This document shows, piece by piece, positions 35,430 through 44,915 of a stretch of 64,000 nucleotides of DNA; within the stretch, counting starts at the first letter, position 1; each line of letters begins with the position of its first letter. The stretch is from Arcobacter nitrofigilis DSM 7299 (GTDB taxonomy: Bacteria; Campylobacterota; Campylobacteria; Campylobacterales; Arcobacteraceae): the NCBI RefSeq assembly GCF_000092245.1, contig NC_014166.1:2728001-2792000 (forward strand), in the 5' to 3' direction. Both the position numbers and the translations under genes were made by a program. A model generated the notes under the pieces. That model did not search any database and was not told where the DNA came from. It saw nothing but the letters and a program-made list of their open reading frames with translations.

Positions 35430-38400
35430 TTATCCAACTGCCATTTTTGCAATATTTTTCCAAAGGAAAGGAGGTATTTCTTCTTCTAATTCCCAATTTA
35501 TGCTCATTGGTTGACTACCATAATGTGATTTATAAAAGACTTTTCCTAAACAAATATAAGTCATTGTATTCTTGTTTTTATCATGATTAGATTCTCTTAC
35601 AAATAAGACTATGTTTTTGCCTTCTTTTTCATGATTTATATATGATTTTCCTTTAGGAGAATCAGGTTTTGTTGAGTTTTGGGATTGCCAATGAAAAAGC
35701 TTTTCACTAATTGCATAATCATCATACATAGTTGTAGGAGAGTATTTATCTTCTGTTTTTTCTAATGTAACAAATAATAGTTCTGTATTCTTTTCTTTTA
35801 TATTTAAAACACCTTCTCTACTGCTATATTGCTTAGTAAGTGTATTTAATCCAAATGCAGATAATATTTGTTCTCTTGTATATCTCGAATGGAGTTTAAT
35901 AGGAACATTATATGGAAGTACTATATCTTTCTCTATATAATTTATTTTATCAATTAAAATTTCAATAATCTCTTTCATTTCTTTTATTAGTACTTCATTG
36001 AGTGATATTTCTTTTATTGATTCTTCTAGATTATTGAATAACTTTGGTTTCTGCCAAAAATCATAATAAAACATCATTAACATCAATTTTTCATTTTCCG
36101 ATTTTAAAATTGATAAATCAAAATTATTCTCTATCAATTTTTTTATAAACTCAAAATAACTTAAAGAATTTGATAATAACCATTTTTTCAAAATTGTTCG
36201 TACAAACTCAATTTCATTTTTTCCATCATAATTTTTAATTACTCCTGCTTCAAAGCATAAAGAAGAAAAACTCCCTCTTTTGTATATTGCCTCTGCTTCT
36301 ATTTGATTGATTTGTAAAAAGTTACTAATATTCAAAGGTAAATGAGTATCGTTTTTGTAGTTTATAATTTTATTAATCAACTTGTTTTTACCTAAAATAG
36401 TGGCTTTTTTAATATTACTTAATATATGTTCTTTAGCTTTCTTTTCTAATATTATTGAACAACCTAATGGTAAATGTGGAAATTCATTTTCTATCTCTTC
36501 TTTAACAGAATTATTCGTTTTACCAATTATACTTCTAAATTTACCTTCAAAATCATATTCATCTCTCGCATTACCAACAAAATCTAAAACTGTTAAGCAC
36601 TCTTTGTTATCTGAAAATCTTAATCCCCGTCCCAATTGTTGTAAGAAAACAGTTAAACTCTCCGTTGGTCTTAAAAATAAAATTGTATCAATTTGAGGAA
36701 TATCAACTCCTTCATTAAAAATATCTACAACAAACAAATAGTTAATCTCTTTAGATACTAGACTTCTTTTTATATTATCTCTTATTTCTCTAGAGGTATC
36801 TCCACTAACTAAATAATTAGATTTTAATCCCACTTCATTAAATTTTTCACTCATAAATTTTGCATGTTCTTTTGATACACAAAAACCCAAAGCTATAACT
36901 TCATTAATATTTGTTAAATATTCTTCACATTTTGAAATAATTTCACCAACTCTATTTCCTTTATTGTAAGCTTCTGTCAATTCAGTTGGTGAATACTTTC
37001 CATTTTGCCATTTAATATTTTTTAAATCTATACTATCACTTATTCCAAAATATTGAAAAGGGCAAAGTAATTTCCTATTTAATGCCTCTGGAAGTCTAAT
37101 TTCAGACGCAATTACATCACAAAAATCCGATAAAATATTTTCATTATCCATTCTCTCAGGAGTTGCTGTTAATCCCAATAAAATTTTAGGATTAAATTTT
37201 TCTAATATAGGTCTATAACTATTTGCAGAGATATGATGAACTTCATCAATAATAATAAAATCATAATACTCTTTTGATAAATTTAAATTACCAATATTAT
37301 TTTGTAAAGTTTGAACAGAAACAAAAAGATGTTCATTTGATATTGCAGTTTCTCCATCAACCCAAAGCTCACCAAAATTGTTATCTCTTAAAACTCCTCG
37401 AAAAGTTGCTAATGCCTGTTTTAATATCTCTTTTCTATGAGCTACAAAAAGTAATTTTGCTTTAGAATTTAAATTTTTAAATCTTTTATAATCAAATGCA
37501 CTTATAACAGTTTTTCCTGTTCCTGTAGCTGCTACAATTAAATTTTTAAATCTATTATGTATCTTTCGTTGAGCTTCCAGTTGCTCTAAAATTTCCTCTT
37601 GATAATGAAAAGGTTTTAACTCAAAATAAGTACTAGCAATATTTTTGTCTTTTATTCCACTACTTTTAAGTGCTTGATGTAATTTAGTTGTATCTACTTT
37701 AGTAAATGTTTCAAATTCTTTATCTTCCCAATATGTATCAAAAGTTTTTTTGAATTTATCTATAACATGAGAAATTTCAGAAGTCGTTACTTTTAAATTC
37801 CATTCCAAGCCACTTGTTAATGCACTTTTTGAGATATTAGAAGAACCAATATATCCAGTATGAAATCCTGTGTCTCTAAAAAAGAGATATGATTTAGCAT
37901 GTAACCTTTCATTTGCCGTATTATATGAAACCTTAACTTCTGTATTTGGCAAACTGGATAAAAATTCAACTGCTTTTAAATCTGTTGCACCCATGTATGA
38001 AGTTGTGATTATCTTTAGTTTTTTACCTTGCGATGTAAATTCTCGTAACTCTTTTTCAAAGATTCTTATTCCCGCCCATTTAATAAAGGAAACTAAAAAA
38101 TATATTTCATTAGAAGATAGTATTTCCTTTCTTAATTCACTTTCTAAGGAAATTCCAGTATTGCTCCCTGTAAATAATTCACTTTGAGTTAATCCTGTAT
38201 AAGGAGTTATTTCTTTTAAATGCTTTTCAAAATCAACTATATTACTGTCAATTTTTGGAAGTATTGCAGTTAATAAAGAAGTATTAATATCCAAAATGTT
38301 TTCTGTAAAATCTTGTTTTTCAATTTCATTTTTAAGTAAATATATAATTTTATTTATCAACTGAATTTGATTTTCTATTGAATCTTCACCACTAATTGAA

Positions 38401-38564
38401 TTTAGAGAAAAATGTATAATTTTGGATAAGTACTGAGTTAAAATAAGTGAAGCTTCATTTTTCTCAATCTTTGAGGTTTTAATATAAAATTCTTCTTCTT
38501 TTATACTATTAAGTTTTTTTGAGATTAAATTATTTATTAATTGTTCATATACACCTGTCATCAT
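35430..38564 (-). CDS. PLD-nuclease / SF2 helicase / DUF3427 fusion protein
   Basis: 1044 residues. The N-terminal part has one PLD-type HKD motif (RLHAKSYLFFRDTGF then GYIGSSN, about 220-245). The SF2 helicase core has Walker A VAATGTGKTVISAF (about 344), motif II IIIDEVHHISANSYR, motif III LGLTATPERMD and motif VI FLQQLGRGLRFSD. The C-terminal about 160 residues match DUF3427 (TMYDDYAISEKLFHWQSQN, KGKSYINHEKEGKNIVLFVR). Nuclease-helicase fusions of this type occur in accessory and defence regions, but a defence role here is inference. A 58-codon gene ends eight bases upstream, and structured repeats flank the pair. Confidence 0.85.
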   Translation of the reverse strand: MMTGVYEQLINNLISKKLNSIKEEEFYIKTSKIEKNEASLILTQYLSKIIHFSLNSISGEDSIENQIQLINKIIYLLKNEIEKQDFTENILDINTSLLTAILPKIDSNIVDFEKHLKEITPYTGLTQSELFTGSNTGISLESELRKEILSSNEIYFLVSFIKWAGIRIFEKELREFTSQGKKLKIITTSYMGATDLKAVEFLSSLPNTEVKVSYNTANERLHAKSYLFFRDTGFHTGYIGSSNISKSALTSGLEWNLKVTTSEISHVIDKFKKTFDTYWEDKEFETFTKVDTTKLHQALKSSGIKDKNIASTYFELKPFHYQEEILEQLEAQRKIHNRFKNLIVAATGTGKTVISAFDYKRFKNLNSKAKLLFVAHRKEILKQALATFRGVLRDNNFGELWVDGETAISNEHLFVSVQTLQNNIGNLNLSKEYYDFIIIDEVHHISANSYRPILEKFNPKILLGLTATPERMDNENILSDFCDVIASEIRLPEALNRKLLCPFQYFGISDSIDLKNIKWQNGKYSPTELTEAYNKGNRVGEIISKCEEYLTNINEVIALGFCVSKEHAKFMSEKFNEVGLKSNYLVSGDTSREIRDNIKRSLVSKEINYLFVVDIFNEGVDIPQIDTILFLRPTESLTVFLQQLGRGLRFSDNKECLTVLDFVGNARDEYDFEGKFRSIIGKTNNSVKEEIENEFPHLPLGCSIILEKKAKEHILSNIKKATILGKNKLINKIINYKNDTHLPLNISNFLQINQIEAEAIYKRGSFSSLCFEAGVIKNYDGKNEIEFVRTILKKWLLSNSLSYFEFIKKLIENNFDLSILKSENEKLMLMMFYYDFWQKPKLFNNLEESIKEISLNEVLIKEMKEIIEILIDKINYIEKDIVLPYNVPIKLHSRYTREQILSAFGLNTLTKQYSSREGVLNIKEKNTELLFVTLEKTEDKYSPTTMYDDYAISEKLFHWQSQNSTKPDSPKGKSYINHEKEGKNIVLFVRESNHDKNKNTMTYICLGKVFYKSHYGSQPMSINWELEEEIPPFLWKNIAKMAVG

Positions 38565-38572
38565 ATGATTAC

Positions 38573-38749
38573 TTATACATTTTCAAGAAGAAACTCTTCT
38601 AATTCTTCTTTAGTATATTCTTTTGACTCATCAAGTTCAAATATTCCACCATCATGTGCTTTATATTCTGTATATTCTAATTTTCCATGTGAATTAATAA
38701 ATCCAACAATAAACTTATCATCTTTTTCAACATATATATTTTCACACAT
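38573..38749 (-). CDS. Small acidic protein upstream of the PLD-helicase gene
   Basis: 58 residues (MCENIYVEKDDKFIVGF...), 16 acidic against 6 lysines and no arginine, no transmembrane segment. The start ATG at 38749 follows AGAAGGTTGTATT, a strong ribosome binding site. It ends eight bases before the helicase start, so the two are almost certainly co-translated. Sequence looks like two beta strands (DKFIVGFIN, KLEYTEYK) followed by an acidic helix (YTKEELEEFLLENV). Family unknown. DNA-mimic, antitoxin-like or regulatory roles are all open. Confidence 0.7.
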   Translation of the reverse strand: MCENIYVEKDDKFIVGFINSHGKLEYTEYKAHDGGIFELDESKEYTKEELEEFLLENV

Positions 38750-38825
38750 AATACAACCTTCTTTAAATAATAAATAATTATATCAATTACAAACTTTTAT
38801 TATTAATAATAAAATGTTCTTAAGA

Positions 38826-38967
38826 AATAGCTTTAGAAAATTGGCTATTTTTTAAAAGTTCAAGGCAGTGTGGTAATTTTGAGAGGAGCATACAATTAGT
38901 ATGTGACGAGCAAAATTTCCGCGCTAACGCAGAAATTTTGAAAAAGAGACAAATTTATAAAGCTATT
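38826..38967 (-). ncRNA. Long structured element directly downstream of rho
   Basis: About 140 bases enclosed by a perfect 10-bp inverted repeat AATAGCTTTA / TAAAGCTATT whose inner copy includes the rho stop codon. Inside are nested stems: GGTAATTTTG with CAAAATTTCC (one mismatch), then CATAC-AATTA-GTATG, plus GTTCAAGG/GCAG...TTTTGAA flanks. It could be the 3' UTR/terminator of rho, a small RNA or an interspersed repeat. Identity not established. Confidence 0.45.
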
Positions 38968-40306
38968 CGTTCATTCCTGCGAAAAAGTCTTCATTATTCG
39001 CCGTCTTTAACATCTTACTATAAAGAAATTTCAACGCTTCTACTTCATCCATGCTAGCAATTGCATTTCTTAGTATCCATGTTTTTTGTAAGATATCTGG
39101 AGTAAGAAGAAGTTCTTCTTTTCTTGTACCTGATTTGATAATATCAACAGCTGGGTAAACTCTTTTGTTTGAAGCATCTCGGCTAAGTACAACTTCACTA
39201 TTTCCAGTTCCTTTGAACTCTTCGAAAATAACTTCGTCCATTTTTGAACCTGTATCTATAAGTGCAGTTGAGATGATAGTTAAACTTCCACCCTCTTCTA
39301 TATTTCTAGCAGCTCCGAAGAATCTTTTTGGTTTGTGTAGTGCATTTGCATCAACCCCACCTGAAAGTACTTTTCCGCTACTTGGAGTTACTGTATTGTA
39401 TGCTCTTGCTAATCTTGTGATTGAATCAAGTAAGATAACTACATCTTTTTTCATCTCAACCATTCTTTTTGCTTTTTCAATAACGATTTCCGCAACTCTT
39501 ACATGATTTTGTGCAGGTAAGTCAAAAGTAGAAGAGTAAACATCACCTTTTACACTTCTTTGCATATCTGTAACTTCTTCTGGTCTTTCATCTATTAATA
39601 AAACCATCAAGTGAGCTTCTGGGTGATTTCTTGAAATACCATGTGCTAGTTCTTTTAAAAGTTCTGTTTTACCAGTTTTTGGAGGAGCAACGATAAGTCC
39701 CCTTTGACCTTTACCCATAGGAGAGAATAAATCTAAGATTCTCCCTGTCATTTTATGTGATTCATATTCGAATTTAAACTTTTCAGTTGAGTATAAAGGT
39801 GTTAAGTTATCAAATAGTGGTCTGTTTTTTGATTCGTGGATTGGTAGGTAATTGATTGCTTCGATTTTAAGTAGAGCATAATATTTTTCACTCTCTTTAT
39901 TTGGAGGCCTAACTTGTCCAGTTACAATATCCCCAGTTCTTAGTGCAAACTTCTTAATTTGTGTTGCACTTACATAAGAATCATTAGATGTATCAGAAAA
40001 ATTTCCATCCATTGCTCTTAAAAAACCAAATCCACCATCTTTTATCTCTAAAATACCTGTGAAAAGTATAAATCCACCTTGGTCGATTTGAGTTTTCAAA
40101 ATTGAGAACATAAGTTCTTGTCTTTTAAGCTCTTGAGGGTTTTCAACATCGAGTTTTTTAGCTATTTGAAGTAGTTCTTCTAAAGGATATTCTCTTAGTT
40201 TTTCAATTGTATGCCCTTCTACAGGGATATGCGTCCTAGTTTTTCTGCCAGTAGAATTTCCTTTTGCAGGAGTATTCTTTTTAGTTTGAGTTGTTGTCTC
40301 TTCCAT
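38963..40306 (-). CDS. rho: Transcription termination factor Rho
   Basis: 447 residues. An N-terminal basic/threonine-rich segment, the Rho_N domain ([18 protein letters not shown]), the cold-shock-like RNA-binding domain (GFGFLRA), and the RecA-type ATPase with Walker [27 protein letters not shown] (Q-loop vicinity) and [13 protein letters not shown]. The secondary RNA-binding segment [20 protein letters not shown] is intact. Its 3' end is embedded in a long inverted repeat. Confidence 0.97.
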   Translation of the reverse strand: MEETTTQTKKNTPAKGNSTGRKTRTHIPVEGHTIEKLREYPLEELLQIAKKLDVENPQELKRQELMFSILKTQIDQGGFILFTGILEIKDGGFGFLRAMDGNFSDTSNDSYVSATQIKKFALRTGDIVTGQVRPPNKESEKYYALLKIEAINYLPIHESKNRPLFDNLTPLYSTEKFKFEYESHKMTGRILDLFSPMGKGQRGLIVAPPKTGKTELLKELAHGISRNHPEAHLMVLLIDERPEEVTDMQRSVKGDVYSSTFDLPAQNHVRVAEIVIEKAKRMVEMKKDVVILLDSITRLARAYNTVTPSSGKVLSGGVDANALHKPKRFFGAARNIEEGGSLTIISTALIDTGSKMDEVIFEEFKGTGNSEVVLSRDASNKRVYPAVDIIKSGTRKEELLLTPDILQKTWILRNAIASMDEVEALKFLYSKMLKTANNEDFFAGMNE

Positions 40307-40430
40307 TTATATTTAGACCTTTGTCATTTTCAGTAAAGTGATTTTTTGTAGTTAATTCTTGTGAATAGAATTTTAAGTGGTGTTATTTTAGTCTTTATTT
40401 TATAAATTGTCAAATATTTTGATTTAAATA

Positions 40431-40464
40431 AAAAAAAGGTGCCAATTTCTTGGCACCTTTTTTT
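40431..40464 (-). terminator. Rho-independent terminator of the peroxiredoxin gene
   Basis: 15-bp perfect stem AAAAAAAGGTGCCAA / TTGGCACCTTTTTTT with a four-base loop, directly after the gene; symmetrical A and T tracts let it work in both directions. Confidence 0.92.
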
Positions 40465-40482
40465 AATAATCTAAATTAAATA

Positions 40483-41079
40483 TTATAATTTATCTGCATT
40501 TTTAGATAAATATTCAGCAACACCTTCAGTAGTATCTTTCATACCTTCGTCACCTTTTTGCCAACCAGCTGGACAAACTTCACCATGCTCATTTGTAAAT
40601 AACATTGTATCTACCATTCTAATCATTTCATCAATGTTTCTTCCTAATGGTAAGTCATTGATTACTGCATGTCTTACAGTTCCATCAGCATCAATTAAGA
40701 AAGAACCTCTTAATGCAACTGATTCACCAAATAATACATCAAAATCTTTTGAAATTTGTTTACTTAAGTCAGCAACTAATGGGAATTTAACTCTTCCAAT
40801 TCCACCATTTTCAATAGGAGTTTCTCTCCAAGCAAAGTGTGAGAATTGTGAATCAACAGAAACACCAATAATTGATACTCCTCTTTCTTTGAATTCATCA
40901 GCTCTTTTTGAGAATGCAATGATTTCAGAAGGACAAACAAATGTAAAGTCTAATGGGTAAAAAAATACAACTGCACCTTTTTCACCAATGTTTTCATATA
41001 AATTAAAATCCTCAACTATTTGACCGTCTGCAAGTACAGCTGTTGCTGTAAAATCTGGAGCTTTTTTTGTAACTAACAT
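40483..41079 (-). CDS. ahpC: 2-Cys peroxiredoxin (AhpC/TSA family)
   Basis: 198 residues, the usual AhpC/TsaA length in Campylobacterota. The peroxidatic Cys49 is in DFTFVCPSEI, the resolving Cys in GEVCPAGWQKG near residue 170, with Arg in RGSFLIDADG. It reduces hydrogen peroxide and organic peroxides. Single-gene unit with a strong terminator; a 445-base gap separates it from the divergent ferredoxin gene. Confidence 0.95.
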   Translation of the reverse strand: MLVTKKAPDFTATAVLADGQIVEDFNLYENIGEKGAVVFFYPLDFTFVCPSEIIAFSKRADEFKERGVSIIGVSVDSQFSHFAWRETPIENGGIGRVKFPLVADLSKQISKDFDVLFGESVALRGSFLIDADGTVRHAVINDLPLGRNIDEMIRMVDTMLFTNEHGEVCPAGWQKGDEGMKDTTEGVAEYLSKNADKL

Positions 41080-41524
41080 ATTTTATTCCTTTATTTAAGT
41101 TTTAAGTGATGTAATTATAATATAATAATCTAAAATGAACCATCAAATATTTTGTTTAATTTTATATTTAAGAAAAAATTTACTTTAGGATAAAAATTAT
41201 CCATAAGATAAACTATTGACTAATATTTATATATTATTACTAATGTATACAAACAATAAATTCACTACATATATATAATAAGTATAATAAATGTGTAAAA
41301 ATGACATACACTATTATAAGTATTTAAATTTACATTCTTTCAATTATAGAGCTGATTTTTACTATTTTTGATGAAAATAGACTAAATTTAATTAAAATTG
41401 TTTAATATTTTTAAAAATTTTGACTAAAATTCTCTATTTTTAATGAAAATTACTACAATAAATTTTAAAGTTATATTTATATTTGATGTGATAGAGTTAC
41501 TCAAAAATATATTAAGGAGATCAA
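41080..41524 (+). promoter_or_regulatory. Long AT-rich intergenic region between peroxiredoxin and ferredoxin genes
   Basis: No ORF, tRNA or strong hairpin seen. It carries a short imperfect direct repeat (CTATTTTTGATGAAAATAGA near 41360 and CTATTTTTAATGAAAATTA near 41434) and a ribosome binding site AAGGAG before the ferredoxin gene. It probably contains the divergent promoters of the two redox genes, and is a sensible place for a peroxide- or iron-responsive operator. Confidence 0.35.
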
Positions 41525-41785
41525 ATGGCAGTAGTAATTACTGATACATGTATAAGCTGTGATGCTTGCCTTGACGAATGTCCAGTTGAAGCTATAGTTG
41601 ATAATGACGAAAATCCTACAGGTGAAGATATTTATTATGTATATGAAGACAAATGTGTTGAGTGTATAGGTCATAATGACACACCAGCATGTGCTGATGC
41701 ATGTCCAACAGAAGGGTGTATTGTATGGGGTGAAAATCCTGATACAGAAGGCGTTGTTGCTGGTACACCTTGTGTAGAAGACTAA
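41525..41785 (+). CDS. 2[4Fe-4S] ferredoxin (YfhL/Allochromatium type)
   Basis: 86 residues. First cluster C9-x2-C12-x2-C15-x3-C19-P; second C44-x2-C47-x8-C56-x3-C60-P, the longer insertion typical of the Allochromatium vinosum-type ferredoxins. Carries low-potential electrons. Followed by its own terminator; upstream of ndk in an order I associate with Campylobacterota. Confidence 0.93.
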   Translation: MAVVITDTCISCDACLDECPVEAIVDNDENPTGEDIYYVYEDKCVECIGHNDTPACADACPTEGCIVWGENPDTEGVVAGTPCVED

Positions 41786-41810
41786 TTTAGAAATATTTTA
41801 AAACAATTTA

Positions 41811-41847
41811 AAAGGCAGGTGATTTTACAATTACTTGCCTTTTTTTA
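41811..41847 (+). terminator. Rho-independent terminator of the ferredoxin gene
   Basis: AAAGGCAGGT pairs with ACTTGCCTTT (one G-U pair) around a 12-base loop, followed by a T tract. Confidence 0.8.
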
Positions 41848-41897
41848 TTTTTTTAGATATAATCCGCGACTTGAAATTCAAAATAGGAAAATATCAT

Positions 41898-42311
41898 ATG
41901 GAACAAACGTTATCTATCATCAAACCTGATGCTGTTGCTAAAAATGTTGTAGGAAAAATCTTAGATAGATTTGAATCTGCGGGACTAAGAATTGCTGCTA
42001 CTAGAAAAATGCAATTAAGTAGAGCTGATGCTGAAGCTTTTTATGCTGTACACGCTGAGAGACCATTTTTTGGTGAATTAGTAGAATTTATGATTTCTGG
42101 ACCTGTTGTAGTTTCAGTTTTAGAAGGTGTTAATGCAATGTCTATCAACAGAGATTTAATGGGTGCTACTAATCCTAAAGAAGCTGCTGCTGGTACAATT
42201 AGAGCTGATTTTGCTGATTCTATTGATGCAAATGCAGTTCATGGTTCTGATTCTGTAGAGAATGCAGCTAATGAAATTAAATTTTTCTTTTCAGATAGAG
42301 AAATCTGTTAA
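41898..42311 (+). CDS. ndk: Nucleoside diphosphate kinase
   Basis: 137 residues from the ATG at 41898 ([17 protein letters not shown]), after AGGAAAATATC; the in-frame start at 41835 falls in the terminator and is unlikely. The catalytic His is in [12 protein letters not shown]. It transfers phosphate from ATP to other NDPs. Its stop is followed ten bases later by the DUF177 gene. Confidence 0.96.
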   Translation: MEQTLSIIKPDAVAKNVVGKILDRFESAGLRIAATRKMQLSRADAEAFYAVHAERPFFGELVEFMISGPVVVSVLEGVNAMSINRDLMGATNPKEAAAGTIRADFADSIDANAVHGSDSVENAANEIKFFFSDREIC

Positions 42312-42320
42312 TAAATATTT

Positions 42321-42701
42321 ATGCAAATAGAATTTAGAAAAGTCCCTTTTACTGCAAAAGAGTTCAATGTTGAACTTGATTCAGTTAAATTAGAGGGTAC
42401 TTTTTGTAAAATGTCGCCTACATTGGCTAAGGTTGAAGCAACTTTAGTAGGTTCTACATCTGTAGATTGTTGTAGATGCGGGGCTGAATACACTATAAAC
42501 CTTAATGAAAATTTAGAATTTTTATTATCTAACAGAGTGTATGAAGATGAATCTGAGTTGGAAAACTTGGTAATTGAGATAGAAAACGATATGATTGACT
42601 TTGATGAAATAATCGAAAGTGAAATTTCATCTATAAGAAGTGATTATCACATATGTGCTCTTTGTTTAGAAAATAAAGATAGTATAGAAAAAGAATATTA
42701 A
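42321..42701 (+). CDS. DUF177 / YceD-family protein
   Basis: 126 residues. Conserved cysteine pairs DCCRCG (about 51-56) and HICALC (about 112-117), an acidic middle (EDESELENLVIEIENDMIDFDEI) and a position immediately before rpmF, all typical of YceD/DUF177 proteins linked to 23S rRNA and 50S assembly. Part of the unit ndk-DUF177-rpmF-plsX-fabH. Confidence 0.88.
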   Translation: MQIEFRKVPFTAKEFNVELDSVKLEGTFCKMSPTLAKVEATLVGSTSVDCCRCGAEYTINLNENLEFLLSNRVYEDESELENLVIEIENDMIDFDEIIESEISSIRSDYHICALCLENKDSIEKEY

Positions 42702-42713
42702 AAGGAGAATAAC

Positions 42714-42866
42714 ATGGCAGTACCAAAGAGAAGAGTATCACACTCAAGATCAGCGAAGAGAAGAACTCACTATAAAATTACATTAAAAAGACCTGTAAAA
42801 GATAGTGATGGAACTTGGAAAATGCCTCATACGGTAAATCCAAATACTGGCGAATATAAAAACTAA
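42714..42866 (+). CDS. rpmF: 50S ribosomal protein L32
   Basis: 50 residues, [20 protein letters not shown] at the N-terminus, exact L32 signature (the zinc-cysteine form is absent: no cysteine at all). The start follows AAAAGGAGAATAAC. It is translated with plsX, whose ATG overlaps the stop codon by one base (TAATG). Confidence 0.97.
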   Translation: MAVPKRRVSHSRSAKRRTHYKITLKRPVKDSDGTWKMPHTVNPNTGEYKN

Positions 42867-43867
42867 TGCTAAAAATAGCAATTGACGCGATGGGTGGGGA
42901 CTTCGGTCCCGAACCTATTATAGACGGCCTTATAGCCGCACTTAGAATAAACACAGCTTTTTCTGCAATTGCTGTAGGTAGAAAAGAAGAACTACTAAAA
43001 CTTATCCCACCTGAATACTTACGAAGAATAGAAATCCTTGATTGTAATGATGTTATATCTATGCAAGACCATGCAACTGATGCACTAAAAAGAAAAGATA
43101 GCTCTATTTATCAAGCTATTGAACTTGTAAAAAATGGTCAAGCAGATGCTGTTGTTTCAGCAGGACATTCTGGGGCTTCTATGTCTTTAGCAACGCTAAG
43201 AATCGGAAGAATTAAAGGTGTTACGAGACCTGCTATTGCAACACTTATGCCAACTAGTGAAAATCAAAATACTTTAGTATTAGATGTAGGAGCAAATGTT
43301 GATTGTGATGAAAAAAATCTTTTTGAATTTGCAGTTATGGGACAAATCTACGCTCAAGATGTTTTGAAACTTGATGAACCAATTATTGGATTACTAAGTA
43401 ATGGGGAAGAAGAATCAAAAGGTAACGAAGTTACTAGAGCAGCTTATGAATTATTAGCTAACTCACAAATTAAGAATTTTGCTGGAAATGTTGAAGGTAG
43501 TGATATCTTCAAAGGGACAGTAGATGTTGTAGTTTGTGATGGATTTATTGGAAATATTTTATTAAAAACAGCCGAAGGTGTAGCAGATACTATTGGTCAA
43601 ATATTGAAAAAAAATCTAAAAAGATCTCTAATCTCTATTGCAGGTGCTGTATTGATGAGAAAAGTCTTCAAATCGCTAAAAGTTAGAGTTGATTATGCAG
43701 AATATGGTGGAGCTCCTTTATTAGGTGTTAAAGCTCCAGTGATAATAGCCCATGGAAAATCAAATCCAAAAGCTATAAAAAATGCAATAAATCAAGCTAT
43801 AAGTGCAGCGAGTTCTAGACTAGAACAAGATATAGAAGATAAACTTGCAAAATATAGAAATTTTTAA
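42866..43867 (+). CDS. plsX: Phosphate acyltransferase PlsX
   Basis: 333 residues. [18 protein letters not shown] at the N-terminus and [32 protein letters not shown] near the C-terminus (in two segments) are PlsX hallmarks. It makes acyl-phosphate from acyl-ACP for phospholipid synthesis. Nine bases before fabH. Confidence 0.96.
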   Translation: MLKIAIDAMGGDFGPEPIIDGLIAALRINTAFSAIAVGRKEELLKLIPPEYLRRIEILDCNDVISMQDHATDALKRKDSSIYQAIELVKNGQADAVVSAGHSGASMSLATLRIGRIKGVTRPAIATLMPTSENQNTLVLDVGANVDCDEKNLFEFAVMGQIYAQDVLKLDEPIIGLLSNGEEESKGNEVTRAAYELLANSQIKNFAGNVEGSDIFKGTVDVVVCDGFIGNILLKTAEGVADTIGQILKKNLKRSLISIAGAVLMRKVFKSLKVRVDYAEYGGAPLLGVKAPVIIAHGKSNPKAIKNAINQAISAASSRLEQDIEDKLAKYRNF

Positions 43868-43876
43868 GGACTAAGA

Positions 43877-44875
43877 ATGGCTTACGCAGCTTTTAGATCA
43901 ATAGGTGCTTACATACCAGAAAAAATCATGACGAATGCAGATTTTGAAAAAATCATGGATACGTCAGATGAATGGATAACAAAAAGAACTGGTATAAAAG
44001 AAAGAAGGGTAGCAGCAAAGGATGAATTTCCATCTGATATGGGTGCAAATGCAGCCAGAATTGCTATTCAAAGAGCAGGAATAGACCAAGCTGACATAGA
44101 CCTGATTGTTTGTGCAACTGTAACTCCTGACTACCTTTGTATGCCCTCAACTGCTTGTGTACTAGCATCAAAATTAGGTTTAAGAGATGTACAAGCTTTC
44201 GACATAAGTGCTGCTTGTACAGGATTTATATATGCTTTATCTATTGCAAAAGCATTTATTGAATCTGGTATGAAAAAAAATGTACTTATTGTTGGTGCTG
44301 AAAAATATACTTCTATTTTAAATTATGAAGATAGAGGAACTGCTTTTATTTTTGGAGATGGTGCAGGTGCAGCTATTATATCTGCAACTGATAAAAAAGA
44401 AGAAGCAATAGTTGATGTAAAATGTTCTAGTGATGGTGATTATGATCACTTAATCATGACGCCAGGTGGAGGAAGTAGAAATCCTTGTTCTCCTAAAGTA
44501 GTAGAGCAAAAACTAGCATGTATCCAAATGAAAGGTGGCGAAACTTTTAAATTAGCAGTTAAAACTTTAACTTCTGATGTAAAAGAGATGTTTGAAAAAC
44601 ATAATCTAAATCCAGAAAATATTAACCACTTTATTCCTCATCAAGCAAACTATAGAATTATAAAAGCTGTTGGTGAAGCTTTAGGATTAAATGACGAGCA
44701 AACTGTTGTAACTGTACATAAATATGGAAATACTTCAGCAGCTTCTATTCCTATGGCTATGAACTATGCTTATGAACAAGGAAGAATAAAAGCTGGTGAT
44801 AATGTACTTTTTGATGCATTTGGAGCTGGACTTACTTGGGGAAGCGCTTTATTCCCATTCTCACCTAAAAAATAA
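43877..44875 (+). CDS. fabH: 3-oxoacyl-ACP synthase III
   Basis: 332 residues. Catalytic triad visible: Cys in ISAACTGFIYAL, His in FIPHQANYRI and Asn in KYGNTSAAS; KRTGIKERR is the substrate-entry segment. It condenses acetyl-CoA with malonyl-ACP to start fatty acid synthesis. Last gene of the ribosomal/lipid unit, followed by a terminator. Confidence 0.96.
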   Translation: MAYAAFRSIGAYIPEKIMTNADFEKIMDTSDEWITKRTGIKERRVAAKDEFPSDMGANAARIAIQRAGIDQADIDLIVCATVTPDYLCMPSTACVLASKLGLRDVQAFDISAACTGFIYALSIAKAFIESGMKKNVLIVGAEKYTSILNYEDRGTAFIFGDGAGAAIISATDKKEEAIVDVKCSSDGDYDHLIMTPGGGSRNPCSPKVVEQKLACIQMKGGETFKLAVKTLTSDVKEMFEKHNLNPENINHFIPHQANYRIIKAVGEALGLNDEQTVVTVHKYGNTSAASIPMAMNYAYEQGRIKAGDNVLFDAFGAGLTWGSALFPFSPKK

Positions 44876-44881
44876 ATTTAT

Positions 44882-44898
44882 AGAGGTCAAAAACCTCT
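44882..44898 (+). terminator. Terminator after fabH
   Basis: AGAGGT-CAAAA-ACCTCT hairpin followed within a few bases by TTTTTT, between the convergent fabH and SspB-like genes. Confidence 0.65.
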
Positions 44899-44915
44899 TA
44901 TAAATTTTTTCTCAC

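Noticed and set aside
35430-38564. Mokosh type II defence protein (helicase plus PLD fusion)
   Set aside because: The helicase motifs are SF2 with DEVH and a DUF3427 tail, whereas Mokosh uses a COG1112-type SF1 helicase, so the name does not fit.
38573-38777. Plus-strand 78-codon ORF (38541-38777)
   Set aside because: It is antisense to the 58-codon small gene, which has the better ribosome binding site and operon position.
41080-41524. Possible replication origin in the long AT-rich gap
   Set aside because: No DnaA-box cluster and no dnaA or dnaN nearby; best read as a promoter region.
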